From Saussurea involucrata (taxonomy: Eukaryota > Streptophyta > Magnoliopsida > Asterales > Asteraceae): DNA of 64,000 nucleotides. The stretch is from contig CM066319.1 in the NCBI GenBank assembly GCA_033807775.1, positions 140,790,983 through 140,854,982 on the forward strand, given 5' to 3'. Of this stretch, positions 33,390 to 45,454 are shown piece by piece; the stretch's first letter is position 1; each line of letters starts with the position of its first letter. A program made the position numbers and the translations under genes. A model generated the notes under the pieces. The model ran no database searches. It was not told the origin of the DNA and saw only the letters and a list, made by a program, of their open reading frames with translations.

Positions 33390-34836
33390 ATTAACCTGTT
33401 AAATGACATAAAGAAGTGGCAATTAGAAGCGTTGACTTCGGAAAACATTAAAGGGGAACGAATGGTGGGTAATGCGACCTCCTTAACGGAGGATAGTCGT
33501 GGGCTAAAGTGTTTTAATGGGAGGATCTGGGTACCGAAGCTGGGTGAGACTAGAAAGGCTATTCTGGAAGAGGCGCATAGATCGAAGTATTCCATCTATC
33601 CGGGGAAGAATAAGATGATTGGAGATTTGCGGCAAAACTATTGGTGGACGAGTATGAAGAAGGATATAGCGTATTTTGTGGAAAGGTGTGGGACGTGTCT
33701 GCGAGTGAAGGTGGTGCACCAGCGTCCGTATGGAAAACTTCAACCGTTAGACATTCCGGTCTGGAAATGGGATCAGATCACGATGGACTTCGTGACCGGA
33801 CTGCCTAGATCTCTGAAGGGGAACGATACTATCTGGGTAATAGTGGACCGACTTACTAAATCAGCGTACTTCCTGCCGATAAAGAAAGATAGTTCGTTGG
33901 AAAAGCTGGCTAAACTCTATATTGACGAAATAGTGATGCGTCATGGAGTACCGTCATCAATCGTATCGGATCGGGATAGCCGTTTCACGTCGACGTTTTG
34001 GATAAGTTTCCAAAGAAAAATGGGATCACGACTCAAAATGAGTACCGCCTATCGTCCCCAGATGGACGGTCAGAGTGAGCGGACGATTCAAGCCTTGGAA
34101 GATATGCTGAGGGCTTGTGCCGTAGATTTTTAGGGGTCGTGGGAGAGCCACTTACCTCTGGTCGAGTTTGCCTACAACAATAACTACCATGCAAGCATCA
34201 AGGCAGCTCCTTATGAAGTACTGTATGGTAGAAAGGGTCGGACACCTTTGTGTTGGAATGAAGTTGGGGAAAAACAACTGACAGGACCCGAGATCGTGCA
34301 AATGACCACGGATAAGATAGTCCAAGTGCGGGAAAGGTTGAAAGTAGCACGTGACAAACAGAAGAGTTACGCAGATAAAAGATGGAAGGACATTGAGTTC
34401 CAAGTCGGGGATCACGTGATGTTAACGATATCACCGTGGAAGGGGGTGATTCGTTTCGGGAAGAGGGGTAAGTTAAGCCCCCGCTACATTGGGCCGTTTG
34501 AGATTGTTGAAAGGGTTGGGGAAGTGGCGTATAGGTTGGACTTACCCGCCGAGTTTCAATGCTTCCACGATACGTTTCACGTCTCCAACCTAAAGAAATG
34601 TTGTTTGGCTCAGGTGGATAAGATGGTGCCAGTGCAAGATGTGCAAGTGGACGAAAAGTTGAATTTCGTTGAAGAGCCCGAAGCGATAGTTGATCGCAAG
34701 GTAAGGAAATTGAGAACAATGAGATCAGTCTCGTGAAAGTTCAGTGGCGTTTTCATATGGGTCAAGAAGCGACTTGGGAAGTGGAGACCGAGATGAGGGA
34801 CAAGTACCCGCATCTATTTGACCAACGATTCTTTTA
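33390..34836 (+). pseudogene. pol: Integrase and chromodomain of element E, broken
   Basis: The zinc-binding N-terminus reads HRSKYSIYPGKNKM...CGTC; the second His is Tyr. Catalytic acids are in MDFVTGLP (near 33785), SDRDSRF (near 33970) and GQSERTIQ (near 34070). A TAG at 34130-34132 interrupts the core end, after which FAYNNNYHASI and the GPFEIVERVGEVAYRLDLP C-terminal part follow. A one-base loss near 34710 shifts frame into a chromodomain tail (VQWRFHMGQEATWEVETEM) that ends in TAA at 34834-34836. Chromodomains direct integration to marked chromatin, which fits a repeat-rich location. Confidence 0.85.
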
Positions 34837-34845
34837 AAGGGGGAG
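34834..34845 (+). other. Polypurine tract of element E
   Basis: TAAAGGGGGAGTG directly precedes the 3' LTR and overlaps the chromodomain stop codon. Confidence 0.85.
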
Positions 34846-35919
34846 TGTTGTAATAACTGGATTCCGATTAGTCATTAAATGAATGAGAATGGTGGCTAAA
34901 TCGTAAATCTAGCAAAGGAAGGGACCAAAGGGGTATGTTTTGAAAGATATAAAAGGGAAGCAATCCCTAGGAAGAAATCATTGTTTCATTATTGCGGATG
35001 AAATCGAGAGGTGTGGAGAAGAGCAAAATCGAGAAGTTGGCTTAGGAGTCCTCATAAGGTAAACTTCGATTCTCTCTCTTTGGATTGATTATTGTTTATG
35101 GTGTTGTGCAATGCTTGGGGTTTCAATTTGGAGGAACGTTATATTTCTCACTGGGTTACTTGTTGCAAAGATGTTATTGAAGTTCTTGATTTTGGACCGA
35201 TTAGAGGCCTAATGATTGTAAATGGGAGTGTTTTAAGTTGGAAATATGAACCTAACTAAGTATCTAACTCAGTTTTGGACTTAATCGCCTATTCTAATCG
35301 ATTTGGGAGAGTTTGGGGTTTTACAGTTCATAACTTCCGGATATCGTCGGGTCCGGACAACTGGGATTTTCCCAGATTGATGTTTTCCAGAAGTGTGTTC
35401 CGGATAAGTGTTCCGGATATGGGATTCCGGAAGTGGGTTCTGGATAAGTGTTCCGGATATAGGATTCCGGACGTGGGTTCCGGATAAGTGTTCCGGATAT
35501 GGGATTCCGGAAGTGGGTTCCGGATGAGTTTTCCGGGAATGGGTTCCGGATGAGTTTTCCGGGAATGGGTTTCGGATAACCGGATTCCAGATACAGGTCT
35601 CCGGATACCGATTATCCGGATTAGCGAGTTTTCCGGTAAACCGTCCGGATAAGTGGGGTTTCCGGGTAGTTTTTCCTCAGACTATGAATCCTTCGGACAT
35701 GAGTCCTGATCGTGGCTTGTTGTTGCTAAAATTAGGTATTCGTATTGATTAGCTAGGAGTGAGGCACGGGTGCTTCTAATCTTGATAATCAGGTGAGTTC
35801 CCATACGCCTTTTTACATGGAGTATGTGTTAAATGTTTTAAGCATTACTGAATTTAGTACGAGTACATGCATGCTTTTACTTTCAAATCTTTATAAATCG
35901 ACCGAACAACCTGTTTTGG
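34846..35919 (+). repeat. 3' LTR of element E, left piece
   Basis: It starts TGTTGTAATAACTGG and continues to the insertion point of element F. Its last five bases (TTTGG, 35915-35919) are one copy of F's target duplication. The TCCGGA array (35330-35665) is longer than in the 5' LTR. Confidence 0.88.
35330..35665. repeat. TCCGGA-rich array in 3' LTR of element E
   Basis: At least three tandem units of about 40 bases (TTCCGGATAAGTGTTCCGGA...) are added relative to the 5' LTR, which points to unequal expansion after insertion. Confidence 0.85.
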
Positions 35920-36877
35920 TGTTGGTTCCGAAGGGTTATACAAGTTTGTAGAAGGGGGGGTTGAATACAAACACACGATTTTTACTTTCTAAATTGTTTA
36001 TTGATAAATCTTAAAACAATTTATAACTTGTTGCGGAACAAGATTAAGGATTAACCTAATCTAAACAAGTTAAGAACACTAAGTTTCTTGCACTAGAATA
36101 AAGACAGAAAGGAGATAAGGAAATTACGAGTAATAACCTAACACACAGTAGTAAGGAAGAAGAAGATGGCCCGAGCACTTCATTTCTGAAGTAGGGTTCT
36201 TCTTATATACTGCATGCATTTAATGCATGGCAGTATTGCTTTACACGTGGCAGCAGCTGAGTGGTTGAATGTCATTGACCTTTGTAGACAACCTTAGTAG
36301 CTGCATGGTGCACAGTGTAGAATCAGAGTTTGTTGTACGATCATAGACAAAAGGGATGTCCGTTCTGACAGTTCGTACGGAGACGTGCAAGGGAGGTAAG
36401 ACAATAGTACTTTGTAAGGAGACTTCATGATCAGCTTTCGTTGAATCAGTACTTTATCAGCGAATGAGAAAGCTCAGCGATTGCTGAAGTCTTCTACTTG
36501 ATACTTCACGTTGAATGGACAATTCTGTGACTTCGCTGATATCCGCATCAGTTCATTAGTAGACTTGTCTCTGGTTCTTGGGCTTGATCTTCGACTTCAG
36601 CGTAGAACCTTTGTTGACGTGAAACTTGTCTTCAGGGATCATAAGTAAACAACTAAACTATCAACGATCATCACAGAGACTGGACAGGCTCAGAGCTACT
36701 GGATGAACAGTGTTCGCTGAATGTCTAATCTAAAGAGCGAGTGTTCCTATCAGCGGTACTGTAAAGTCTTAGTACTTATCAGCGATAGTGAAACTCTAAT
36801 ACATATTGTTTACTTACAATTTTCACTAAGTGTTAAAGAGAGGGTCATTATCAAATCACTAAGGGTTTGGATCAACA
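35920..36877 (-). repeat. 3' LTR of element F (958 bp)
   Basis: Plus-strand ends are TGTTGGTTCC and TGGATCAACA. The polypurine tract (complement of ATCTCCCCCTATTTG) is at 36878-36892. An inverted repeat (CTGCATGCAT...ATGCATGGCAG) near 36200 lies beside the TATA box. Confidence 0.95.
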
Positions 36878-37146
36878 ATCTCCCCCTATTTGATTATGAC
36901 ATAGCAACAAAGAAAATTGCTAAGTAAGAAAACATAAGGATAAAAAGAACTAATAAAATATTTGTCCCTTTTACTGTTTTCTGGGATCTTTTCAGTACTG
37001 ATGGAGTAAAGTACATTCGCTGAAATTTTTCTTTAAACTTCGTATAAGGTTACAAAGGGAAGTAGAAAATTACAAGTACAGCAAATAAATTTACAAGTAC
37101 AAAAGATATAAGCTGACAAGGATATAAGAAATACAAGGAAATCGTA

Positions 37147-40100
37147 TCAGCTTTCAAAGGGTTCTTCCTTAACGAGAAGTTCATCAAGGGTCTTTGTTGT
37201 TGGGATCATCCAGTCAGGGACAGTTACTCCTTGATCTCGTTTATTTTTTGCTTCAGCAAAGATCAAGGGCTTGAGGTATCGTGACTAGAGATCACGTCTA
37301 AATTCACACCAATAGATGAGATCCCTGAGCTATTCGATGGGAGTGATGGAAAGCTCAGAGACACGTTGAAAACGTTGTCCTTCATCGTAGTCGAGAAAGA
37401 AGAAACCATAAGGTTCGCTTATGACTTTACCAGGGACGAAACGTTTACCAGGTGGCAGAGAGGTATCCAGCGCTGAGAGATCAGGATCAGAACCAAGTAC
37501 TTCAGCACGTGAAAAACCAATACCTGTTTCGTTTCGGATAGGAGGACCTGAATCTGATGGTTTGGACTTTTTCTTTGCAGAGGCCTTTGTTCGTTGAGTC
37601 TCAAGAGGAGGAGGAGGAGGAATATCCACAGCAGAAGAAACCAAGTCGATCTGAGAATTTATGATTTTCTCGACATGGCTCTTATATTGTGAGGTAGATC
37701 GCTGAATGGCTATTCGCATCTCCAACCATTCAGAGAAACCGTACTTATTGATCGTAGCAGCGTAGATGTTTTCCTTGATACCGTTTTCTCTGAATAGATC
37801 GACCTTAACAACTGGAACATCTATGGTCGATTTTCCTCTGATGAATACCTTGTGAATTCTGACAGCCCAATATCAATAGTGCAGTCTTTCTTTGCACCAT
37901 TCTAAGGTAGAATCAGATACCTTGGTCTTTTCTTCAACGATCTTCTGGGCGTCTTCCCATAACTGACGTTGGACTTAGATGGGAGCTCTTTTCAGTTTGG
38001 GGTCATTCACCGATTCTTGGGCAAGCTGGATGGCGAGTGCCTTATCTTTTTCTTCAGCTTCCTTTTTTTCGGCGAGTAATCTTATGGCTCTAACATGATC
38101 AACGAACTCTTTCTTTGACAACCTGAACTTTGTGGGAACAGGAGTGACTTTGGAGCGAGGGAGGATGATTCGCTGATCTTCGAATTTCTTGATCATTTCT
38201 TCTCTCCTTTTCTGATCCTCTTCACTTAGCCTTTGAGGAGCTAAGGAAGGTCTGTTTTTGTGAGAGAGAAGTTGTTCTTCAGGTTCATCGGTCTCAGTGA
38301 TTAAATCCAAGACCGGGATTATTTCTTCAGCTCTTGTGACTGGGATTATTGTTGGTGCAGCAGTGGGGACTTCAGCTGGATCCTCAAATAGGGGAGAGGA
38401 CTAGCAGAATCACAGCGATTGTTTAAGTAAGAATATAGGAAGAAAGAGATAGAGAAAAAATGGGGTTAAGTGTGTAGAGGTTTTATGGAGAGGAGAACTG
38501 AGATTGAGAAGGGATAGAGGAGGGATGCAGTATAAGGGAATAGAAAGTAGTGTACCTGACAAGCTGGCTTTTGAAGCAAGATCGTCAGATTGTCTTCTTC
38601 AGCGAGGCCTTTGTTTTTGCCTTTGTCAGCTTCAGACGCTTCAGGCTTTGTCTTGGTCGTCTCCCCTGAAGGTTCATTTATTGAAATCCCTTTTTGAGCT
38701 GAGGTTTTTGCGACAGGTTGGACGTAGAAGAAATCGTCATCATCGTCATCATCATCATCATGTTTAGGGGATGATGATGGTTCTTCATCATCGATGCCGA
38801 TAGGTTCTTCAGCTTCAGCTTCTTCTTCAGACTCGTCCTCATCTGCGTAAGGTTCGGTCACATCAGCAGCAGCTTCAGTTTCCTCATCAAGTTGCTCCCC
38901 CTCAAGAGCAAAGGGAGTTTTCTCGGTTCCCTCAGGGTTTTCATCTCCCTGAGGTTGTTCAGCAGCAACAGCATTTTCATTTTTCTCCCCCTCCGAATTA
39001 TGGGGAAGATCTTCAGCTTTCTTCTCCCCCTCTTCCACAATATGAGTGGGGGAGGAAACAGATTGATCAGTAGAAGCAGTCACAGGATTACTGTCTTCCA
39101 GGCCAGTAAGTCCCATGCAGGTTTCAATCACAACTATTCTTGCTTCTAGGCCAGAAATAGTAGGACTGATCTTTTGGAGATCATCTCTATCGGCCTGAGT
39201 AAAGTGAGACTTTGGGGTATCCAGGCGATTGAGTATCTGCTGAAGGAGATCTTTGACCGTGGTGACCTCACCCTTAAGAGTACCAACCTTTGTCTTCAAT
39301 GATGTGACTTCATTGGACAGAGTGGTGAAGTTTGTTGCGAGGGTAGTGTTGGTGAGGTTGAGATTGTTGATGTTTGTGGAAGTTTCAGCGAGAGTGGTAG
39401 CAAAAGTTCCTATGCTGCCATCCACCTTCTCCATATCAGCTTTGGAGGATTTCTCATCAACGACCTCGGTCAACTTTTTGAGGTTCTCTCCAGCGTCTGT
39501 AACCGCTGAAGAGTTTGTGGAGAGAGTGGTGTTGTAAGATTCCACCTTTGTTTCCAGGGCCTTCAGGAAGGTGTTGATATCCCCCAAATTAGGACCTGAA
39601 ATAGTTATTAACTTATGAACAGAGGAAAGCTCAAAAGTTTGGGGTTTTGAGAGAGGAGTAGGTTGAGTTATGTGTATACCTGCAGGCGGGTTGGCAAAGT
39701 TGTCGAAGCCTCGTAACCCTGAATGATATTCCATGTCGCCTTCGAGGGTGCCTTGGCGCATGGAGGTGCCTGCAGATCCTAAGTTTGTTCCCATCATCGC
39801 ATGTAGAGTATCAGCAGCTGAATCATGAACGATGACGTTGGTTCCTGAGAACGGTGGGAAATTTGGTGGAGTGTCCAAAGAAAAAGTGGGAGGAGTGAAG
39901 GATGAGAAGATTGGTTGGGTGCAGGGTTCAGCGTTGGATCCGTTGACAATCACTTCAGTCTGTAGAGAGGCTGAAGGAGGTGGGTTCAGTTCCAAGTTTA
40001 TAACCTCAGTGTTTAGAGACGTTGAGGTTGGGATGGAAGAGGTGGCTTGAGCAGCTATGGCAGAGCGTACCACGAAACTATCCAGCGACTCTTGTAGAAG

Positions 40101-41185
40101 ATGAGTCGAGGAGTCTTCAACCGTTGATGGCTTGGAGGGTTGCTCCTTGGTTTTCTTGATCCTTTTGGAATCAAATTGGGTAGTAGAATGTTTCCTTTTA
40201 CGAGGAGTGGAGGGTGCAGCCTGGGTATCAGCGGTGGGGATTACCACTGAAGTAGCTGCAGAAGTAGAAGAAGGAGGATTGAGAAGAGGTAAGAGAGTAG
40301 AGAGACGTACCTAGTTTGGCATGGGGCTGAAGTCGAGCACCTTAGGGCCAACCTGAGAGAGTCTCAGATCACCCTCTTTTGGGTATTTGTCCCCAAGTCC
40401 TTGTAGAAAGACGGCGCTGATGAATCGGGGATATGGAACCCATGTTGGTCTATCAGCCATGTCCACTCTGATCGCAAGATCGTCGTAGATGATTGAGGCC
40501 CAGTCAACATGGAGACCTTTCAGCAATGCATAGCCCATTGCTTGCTGAGGTTGAGCGGCTTGATCAGAGGAGCCGGACTTCGCTGTCACGCAGCTTATCA
40601 AGTGGGCGAAGATGAAGTTCATCTCGCTCGACATTTTGGACTTCTTGATCAGGGTCAGCTTCTTCTCGGGCAGTTTATCCCTCCCTGTGTCCCATGCGTA
40701 ACCCATTGCATCAAAGAATGCAGTGATGGCTTCCCTATCAGCATGGTTTTTGTGGTTAGTCAGAGGGACAAAGGTTTTTTCTTTGGTGGCAGTGGGTAGG
40801 CTGAGTGCACGCCTGATAATGGCGGGGTTGATTTTGGTTGTGCCAAATTTGGTGTCACAGAGAATGACATCAAGGAGTTTCTTAGGGTCTTTGGGTGAAG
40901 GAACCTGAGCTGTTCTGGAAGTATACAAGAACTGAGATAGAAGGAATTTATGAGCAGGGGTACGAAGGTTAGGGCTTTGGATAAGCAACAGGTTTTCAGA
41001 AAATTCACAGCATCATCCAGATGCGTGACTTGCATTCGAGGAGGAAAATCGAAAAGTGCATAGAGGTTATTGTTGTTGAAAGTTACTTTCTCAGGTGTGA
41101 ACTTGACCTGAGGAACTTTGGGGAGAGTCAGTTTCTCAGCAGCAGGAGATTTCTCAGCAGTAGGAGCAGCAGTAGAAAATGTCAT
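37147..41185 (-). pseudogene. Third gene of element F (copy of element A's intron-bearing ORF), broken
   Basis: The ATG is at 41185 and the TGA at 37149-37147. Exon 1 shifts frame near 40995 and ends in TAG (40313-40311) where element A has GAG before the GTACGT donor. Exons 2 and 3 are open from 40247 through 38557. Exon 4 has a TAG or TAA at 37977-37975 and another at 37332-37330, both at glutamine positions in A. Intron borders are 40310-40221, 39679-39596 and 38555-38401, each matching A. Shared motifs include FFDAMGY, DKLPEKKLTLIKKSKM and SEEDQKRREE. The protein differs in many places from A, so the intron pattern is older than the split between the two subfamilies. Confidence 0.78.
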
Positions 41186-41187
41186 TG

Positions 41188-41576
41188 CTGTTTATCATGT
41201 CAACCAAAGAATATAGATAAAGAATACAGTCTTAATGTGGAAAGACAATCCAAAATAAGATGGTATTATTTTTGTCCATTTCATTCAGACCAAAAATGTC
41301 TTAATGAAGATTAGGGTTTTCTAGTTTTGACAAAAAGAGACAAGAACTAGTGAATGTCTTATTTTCCAGTTTCCTTTAGAGATAAGGATTCTGGAAAAAC
41401 ATATGAAGGACAAGTTTAAGATTTTAGATTTAAACTTGAAGAACAACCATGAAGATTGTGTTTATAAAATCACGAAAGAAAATGATTTCATTTTAAAAAG
41501 TTCTTTTGTTTGATCTTGTAGAAACAATGAGAAGATCAGAAACAAGTTAAAACAGGTAAATAATAAGAATATTAAC
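41188..41576 (-). other. Putative leader intron of element F third gene (389 bases)
   Basis: The donor CAAG|GTTAATAT and the acceptor GATAAACAG, two bases before the ATG, match the arrangement at 7276-7678 in A. Confidence 0.6.
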
Positions 41577-41700
41577 CTTGTCGTCGAAGAAGAAGATGAA
41601 CAGTTCTTGAAACGAGAATTCGAGAATTCGAGATGCAACCGTAAATCTTTTCTTGAAGAAGAAGTTGTTTGCGTAAAGGAAAAATATAAACCCGAATGTG

Positions 41701-41792
41701 TTTATATAGTGAGATTAGAGAGAGAGAAAAACTAGAGCGGGAAAGTTTTTCATCATGACACGGACACGTGTTTGCATTTGATTGGATGGTAA
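41701..41792 (-). promoter_or_regulatory. Putative internal promoter of element F third gene
   Basis: On the minus strand a G-box (41770-41765) is followed by ACTATATAAA (41710-41701). The block around the G-box is nearly identical to 7070-7115 in element A although the flanks have diverged. Confidence 0.6.
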
Positions 41793-42162
41793 ACAAAACG
41801 TGCAAACGTGTGTCAGAAAAAAGAACGTGTCAGGGTTTATCCGTTTGATTACATCACAAACGTCCTTTCATATTTTAGGATGTCTCTGAGGTTTTGAAAG
41901 CTCAGGGACGCTTTTTGAAAAATATGAAGCACTGAATAGAAATATCAGTGTTGGTTTTAGAAATTTCAAAGTATCACTGAAAGGAAGAGATATTCAGCGA
42001 TGTAAATTGTTTTGAAATCTTGCATACATTTGCGAACGTCAGCGAGTAAAGAGAACATACATTGACATCAACGAATCAAGTTTGTTCAGAGAGAAGATGA
42101 TAGAATGGGTTATGTAAGTTGATTTTATCATGTCGCTGATCAAATGCGAACCGCTGAAGAGT
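41793..42162 (-). other. Spacer between pol and the third gene of element F
   Basis: No frame is supported. It is alignable with 6661-7069 in element A in parts. Confidence 0.5.
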
Positions 42163-45100
42163 TTATTCTTCAAAGTTCAACATTCCAAGCTCGCTGATGA
42201 GAAAGTTAAATCTTGTCTCATCAAGAGGTTTGGTGAAAAGATCAGCTAACTGAAAATCAGTTGGGATAAAGTGAAGTTCTATATCACCATTCATCACATG
42301 ATCTCTGATAAAATGATACCTGATTTCGATGTGTTTGGTCTTTGAATGTAGCACTGGATTGTTGGCTATAGCGATGGCACTAATGCTGTCGCAATAGATT
42401 GGAATCTTCGAGAGCTGAAGGTCATAGTCTAGTAGTTGATTTCTCATCCACAAGACCTGAGAACAATAGCTTCCAGCAGCTACGTATTCAGCTTCAGCGG
42501 TGGAGGTGGACACTGAGTTTTGTTTTTTTACTTGTCCAACTCACCAGCTTTCCACCCAGGAGCTGACAGCCTCCTGTGGTGCTTTTCCTATCCAATTTGC
42601 AACCTGCAAAATCACTATCTGAATAGGCGATTAGATCAAACCCTGAATCTTTGGGATACCAAAGACCTAGGTTCATAGTACCCTTAAGGTAATGAAAGAT
42701 TCGCTTTACAGCGATCATATGAGATTCCTTAGGTTCAGCTTGATATCGTGCACACAAACAAGTTGCGTACATAATATCGGGTCGGCTAGCTGTAAGATAC
42801 AAGAGAGAGCCGATCATCCCACGGTACAGCGTGACATTAACAGGTATTCCATTTGAAACCTTGTTTAGTGTCAGCGGTGGTGCCATAGGGGTTTTCATAG
42901 CTGAACTCCGAGTTAAATCGAATTTCTTCAGCATATCTTTAACATACTTTCCCTGATTAATGAAAGTTCCCTTTTCATTATGTTTTATCTGAAGACCAAG
43001 GAAATATGTTAGCTCACCCATCATGCTCATTTTATACTCTTCTTTCATCCTTTCAGAGAAACAAGTACAAAGATCAGGGTTAGTGGAACCAAATATAATG
43101 TCATCAACATATATCTGAACAAGAATGATATGACCTTTCACTATTCTGAAAAATAGAGTTTTGTCGATTTTACCTCGCTCAAAATTTTCAATTAGGAGAT
43201 AAGAGGATAGAGTGTCATACCATGCACGTGGAGCTTGCTTTAAGCCATAAAGTGCCTTATCCAGTTTATACACATAACCTGGACGCTTAGGATCTGAGAA
43301 TCCTGGAGGTTGTTCCACATAGACTTCTTCATTCACCTTTCCATTGAGAAATGCTGACTTAACATCCATTTGATATACTTTGAAGCCTTTGTGTACAGCG
43401 TATGCTAAGAATAGACGAATAGATTCTAGTCTTGCTACTGGAGCAAATGTTTCGTCGTAGTCTATACCTTCCTCTTGTCTGTATCCCTGAGAAACAAGAC
43501 GAGCCTTGTTGCGGGTTACAGTTCCATGTTCGTCCAACTTGTTTCGATAGACCCATTTAGTGCCTATCACTGTCTTGTCAGTTGGTCTTCGAACAAGCTT
43601 CCAAACTTTGTTTCTTTCGAATTCAGCCAGCTCTTCTTGCATAGCGCTGACCCAGTTTGGATCTTTGAGGGCATCATCTATTTTCTTTGGTTCAATCAGA
43701 GAAATAAAGTTAACAAATAAACATATATTACCTGCACTTCGTCGAGTTTGAACACCAGCATTTGGATCACCAAGGATTTGATCAATTGGGTGATTTACAG
43801 TCCATCGTTGAGCCGGAGCAAGAATCGCTGACTCAAATTGAACTGGAGGAGCTGAAGATGAAGCTTCAGCAACTTCTGGAATATCAGCCAAGAGAGGAGT
43901 AGGTGCAGATGTCATTATATTCACTGATTGCTGAGAAGTAGATGGAATGTCTGAGACATTTGGTTCAGAAGCAGGCATAGTATTTAAAGGAACAACTGAG
44001 ACCCATGATGTTTCAGCTTCACTATTCTGCATGTTTGGGATGATAGTAGGACCATCATCTTCAACGGTATGAGTATGAGGAGTGGGAATTTCTTCTGAAT
44101 CACCAAGATGAGAAAACATCCATTGATTCAGTTCTTCAGTATCAGCAGAAGGTCAAGAATTCACTGAACGGGATTCGTCAAAAGTGACGTGAATAGTTTC
44201 TTCAACAGTTTGTCTTCTTCGATTGAAGACTCTGAAGGCTTTGGAGACTGAGGAGTATCCAAGAAAGATTCCATCATCAGCCTTAGGATCAAACTTTCCA
44301 AGGGCATCTCTGTTGTTCAGTATGAAACACTGACAACCAAAGATGTGAAGAAAGCTAATTGAAGGCTTTCTCCCATGAAAAAGTTCATAGGCTGTTTTAT
44401 TAAATCTTTTGACTATCAGCGACCTGTTTTGCGTAAAACAAGCAGTGTTGACAGCTTCTGCCCAAAACTGAGTAGGCAGGTGAGAATCGCTGAGCATTGA
44501 ACGTGCAGCTTCAATAATAGTTCTATTTCTTCTTTCAGCGACTCCATTTTGTTGCGGTGTTCTCACTGAAGAAAAGTTGTGAGAAATACCCTTACTCTCA
44601 AACAAGGAATCAAGAGAACTGTTTTTGAATTCAGTCCCATGATCACTCCTTATTGAGCGAACGGTCAAGTTGTTCAGGGTTTCCATCTTCCTGACAAAGG
44701 TGATGAGTTCTTCAGGGGTGTCACTCTTAGAACGGAGAAACATAACCCATGTATATCGAGAGAATTCATCAACTATGACCAGTGTATATTTCTTTCCAAC
44801 GATGGATTGTTTGTTAACAGGGCCAAACAAATCCATATGGAGAAGTTGTAGAGGAGATGACACTGAGGAAACTTACTTTGACTTAAAGCTTGCTTTGGTC
44901 TGCTTGCCTTTTTCACACGCTGAACATAAGGATTCTTTGGCGTATGAGTGCTGAGGTAGACCAGTGACTAACTCTTTTGAAGAAAGAGTGTTCAGTGTCT
45001 TGAAGTTGAGATGAGAGAGCCTCTTATGCCATAACCAGTTGACATCAGATGAGGCTTTTGAGAAGAAACAGGAGTTCTCAGTGGTTGTTGAGTCCATGTT

Positions 45101-45454
45101 TATTACATAAACATTTTCCAAACGATAACCGCTGAGAGCTATCTTCTCCTTTTTGTCAGCGACAAAGCAGGATTCCTTAGTAAAGATTACTTTGTTATCC
45201 TTGTCGCAAAGCTGACTGATGCTTAGAAGATTATGCTTCAGCCCTTCAACATATGCGACACTTCTAAAGGTTGTTGTACCATTATAGAGTACACCAAACC
45301 CTCGGGTATGTCCTTTTCCATTTCCACCGAAAGTTAAAGAGGGACCCTTCTCTTCTTTGTACTCAGTGAGCAGGTTCTTCATACCAGTCATGTGTCTAGA
45401 GCATCCGCTATCGAGATACCAGATACCCTTCTTAACCTGCATTACAAAAGAAGA
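42163..45454 (-). pseudogene. pol: pol of element F, broken
   Basis: Domain content equals element A's pol. From 45442: protease (LDSGCSRHMTG), the zinc region, a TAA at 44875-44873 where A has CAA, integrase (HMDLFGPV, DHGTEF, NGVAERR), a TGA at 44155-44153, RT with KARLVSQG (conserved Arg kept) and YVDDIIFGST, then a one-base change in a run of A near 42520 that shifts frame inside RNase H (SWTSKK). The last part is open to 42163. Two stops and one shift rule out a full product. Confidence 0.92.
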
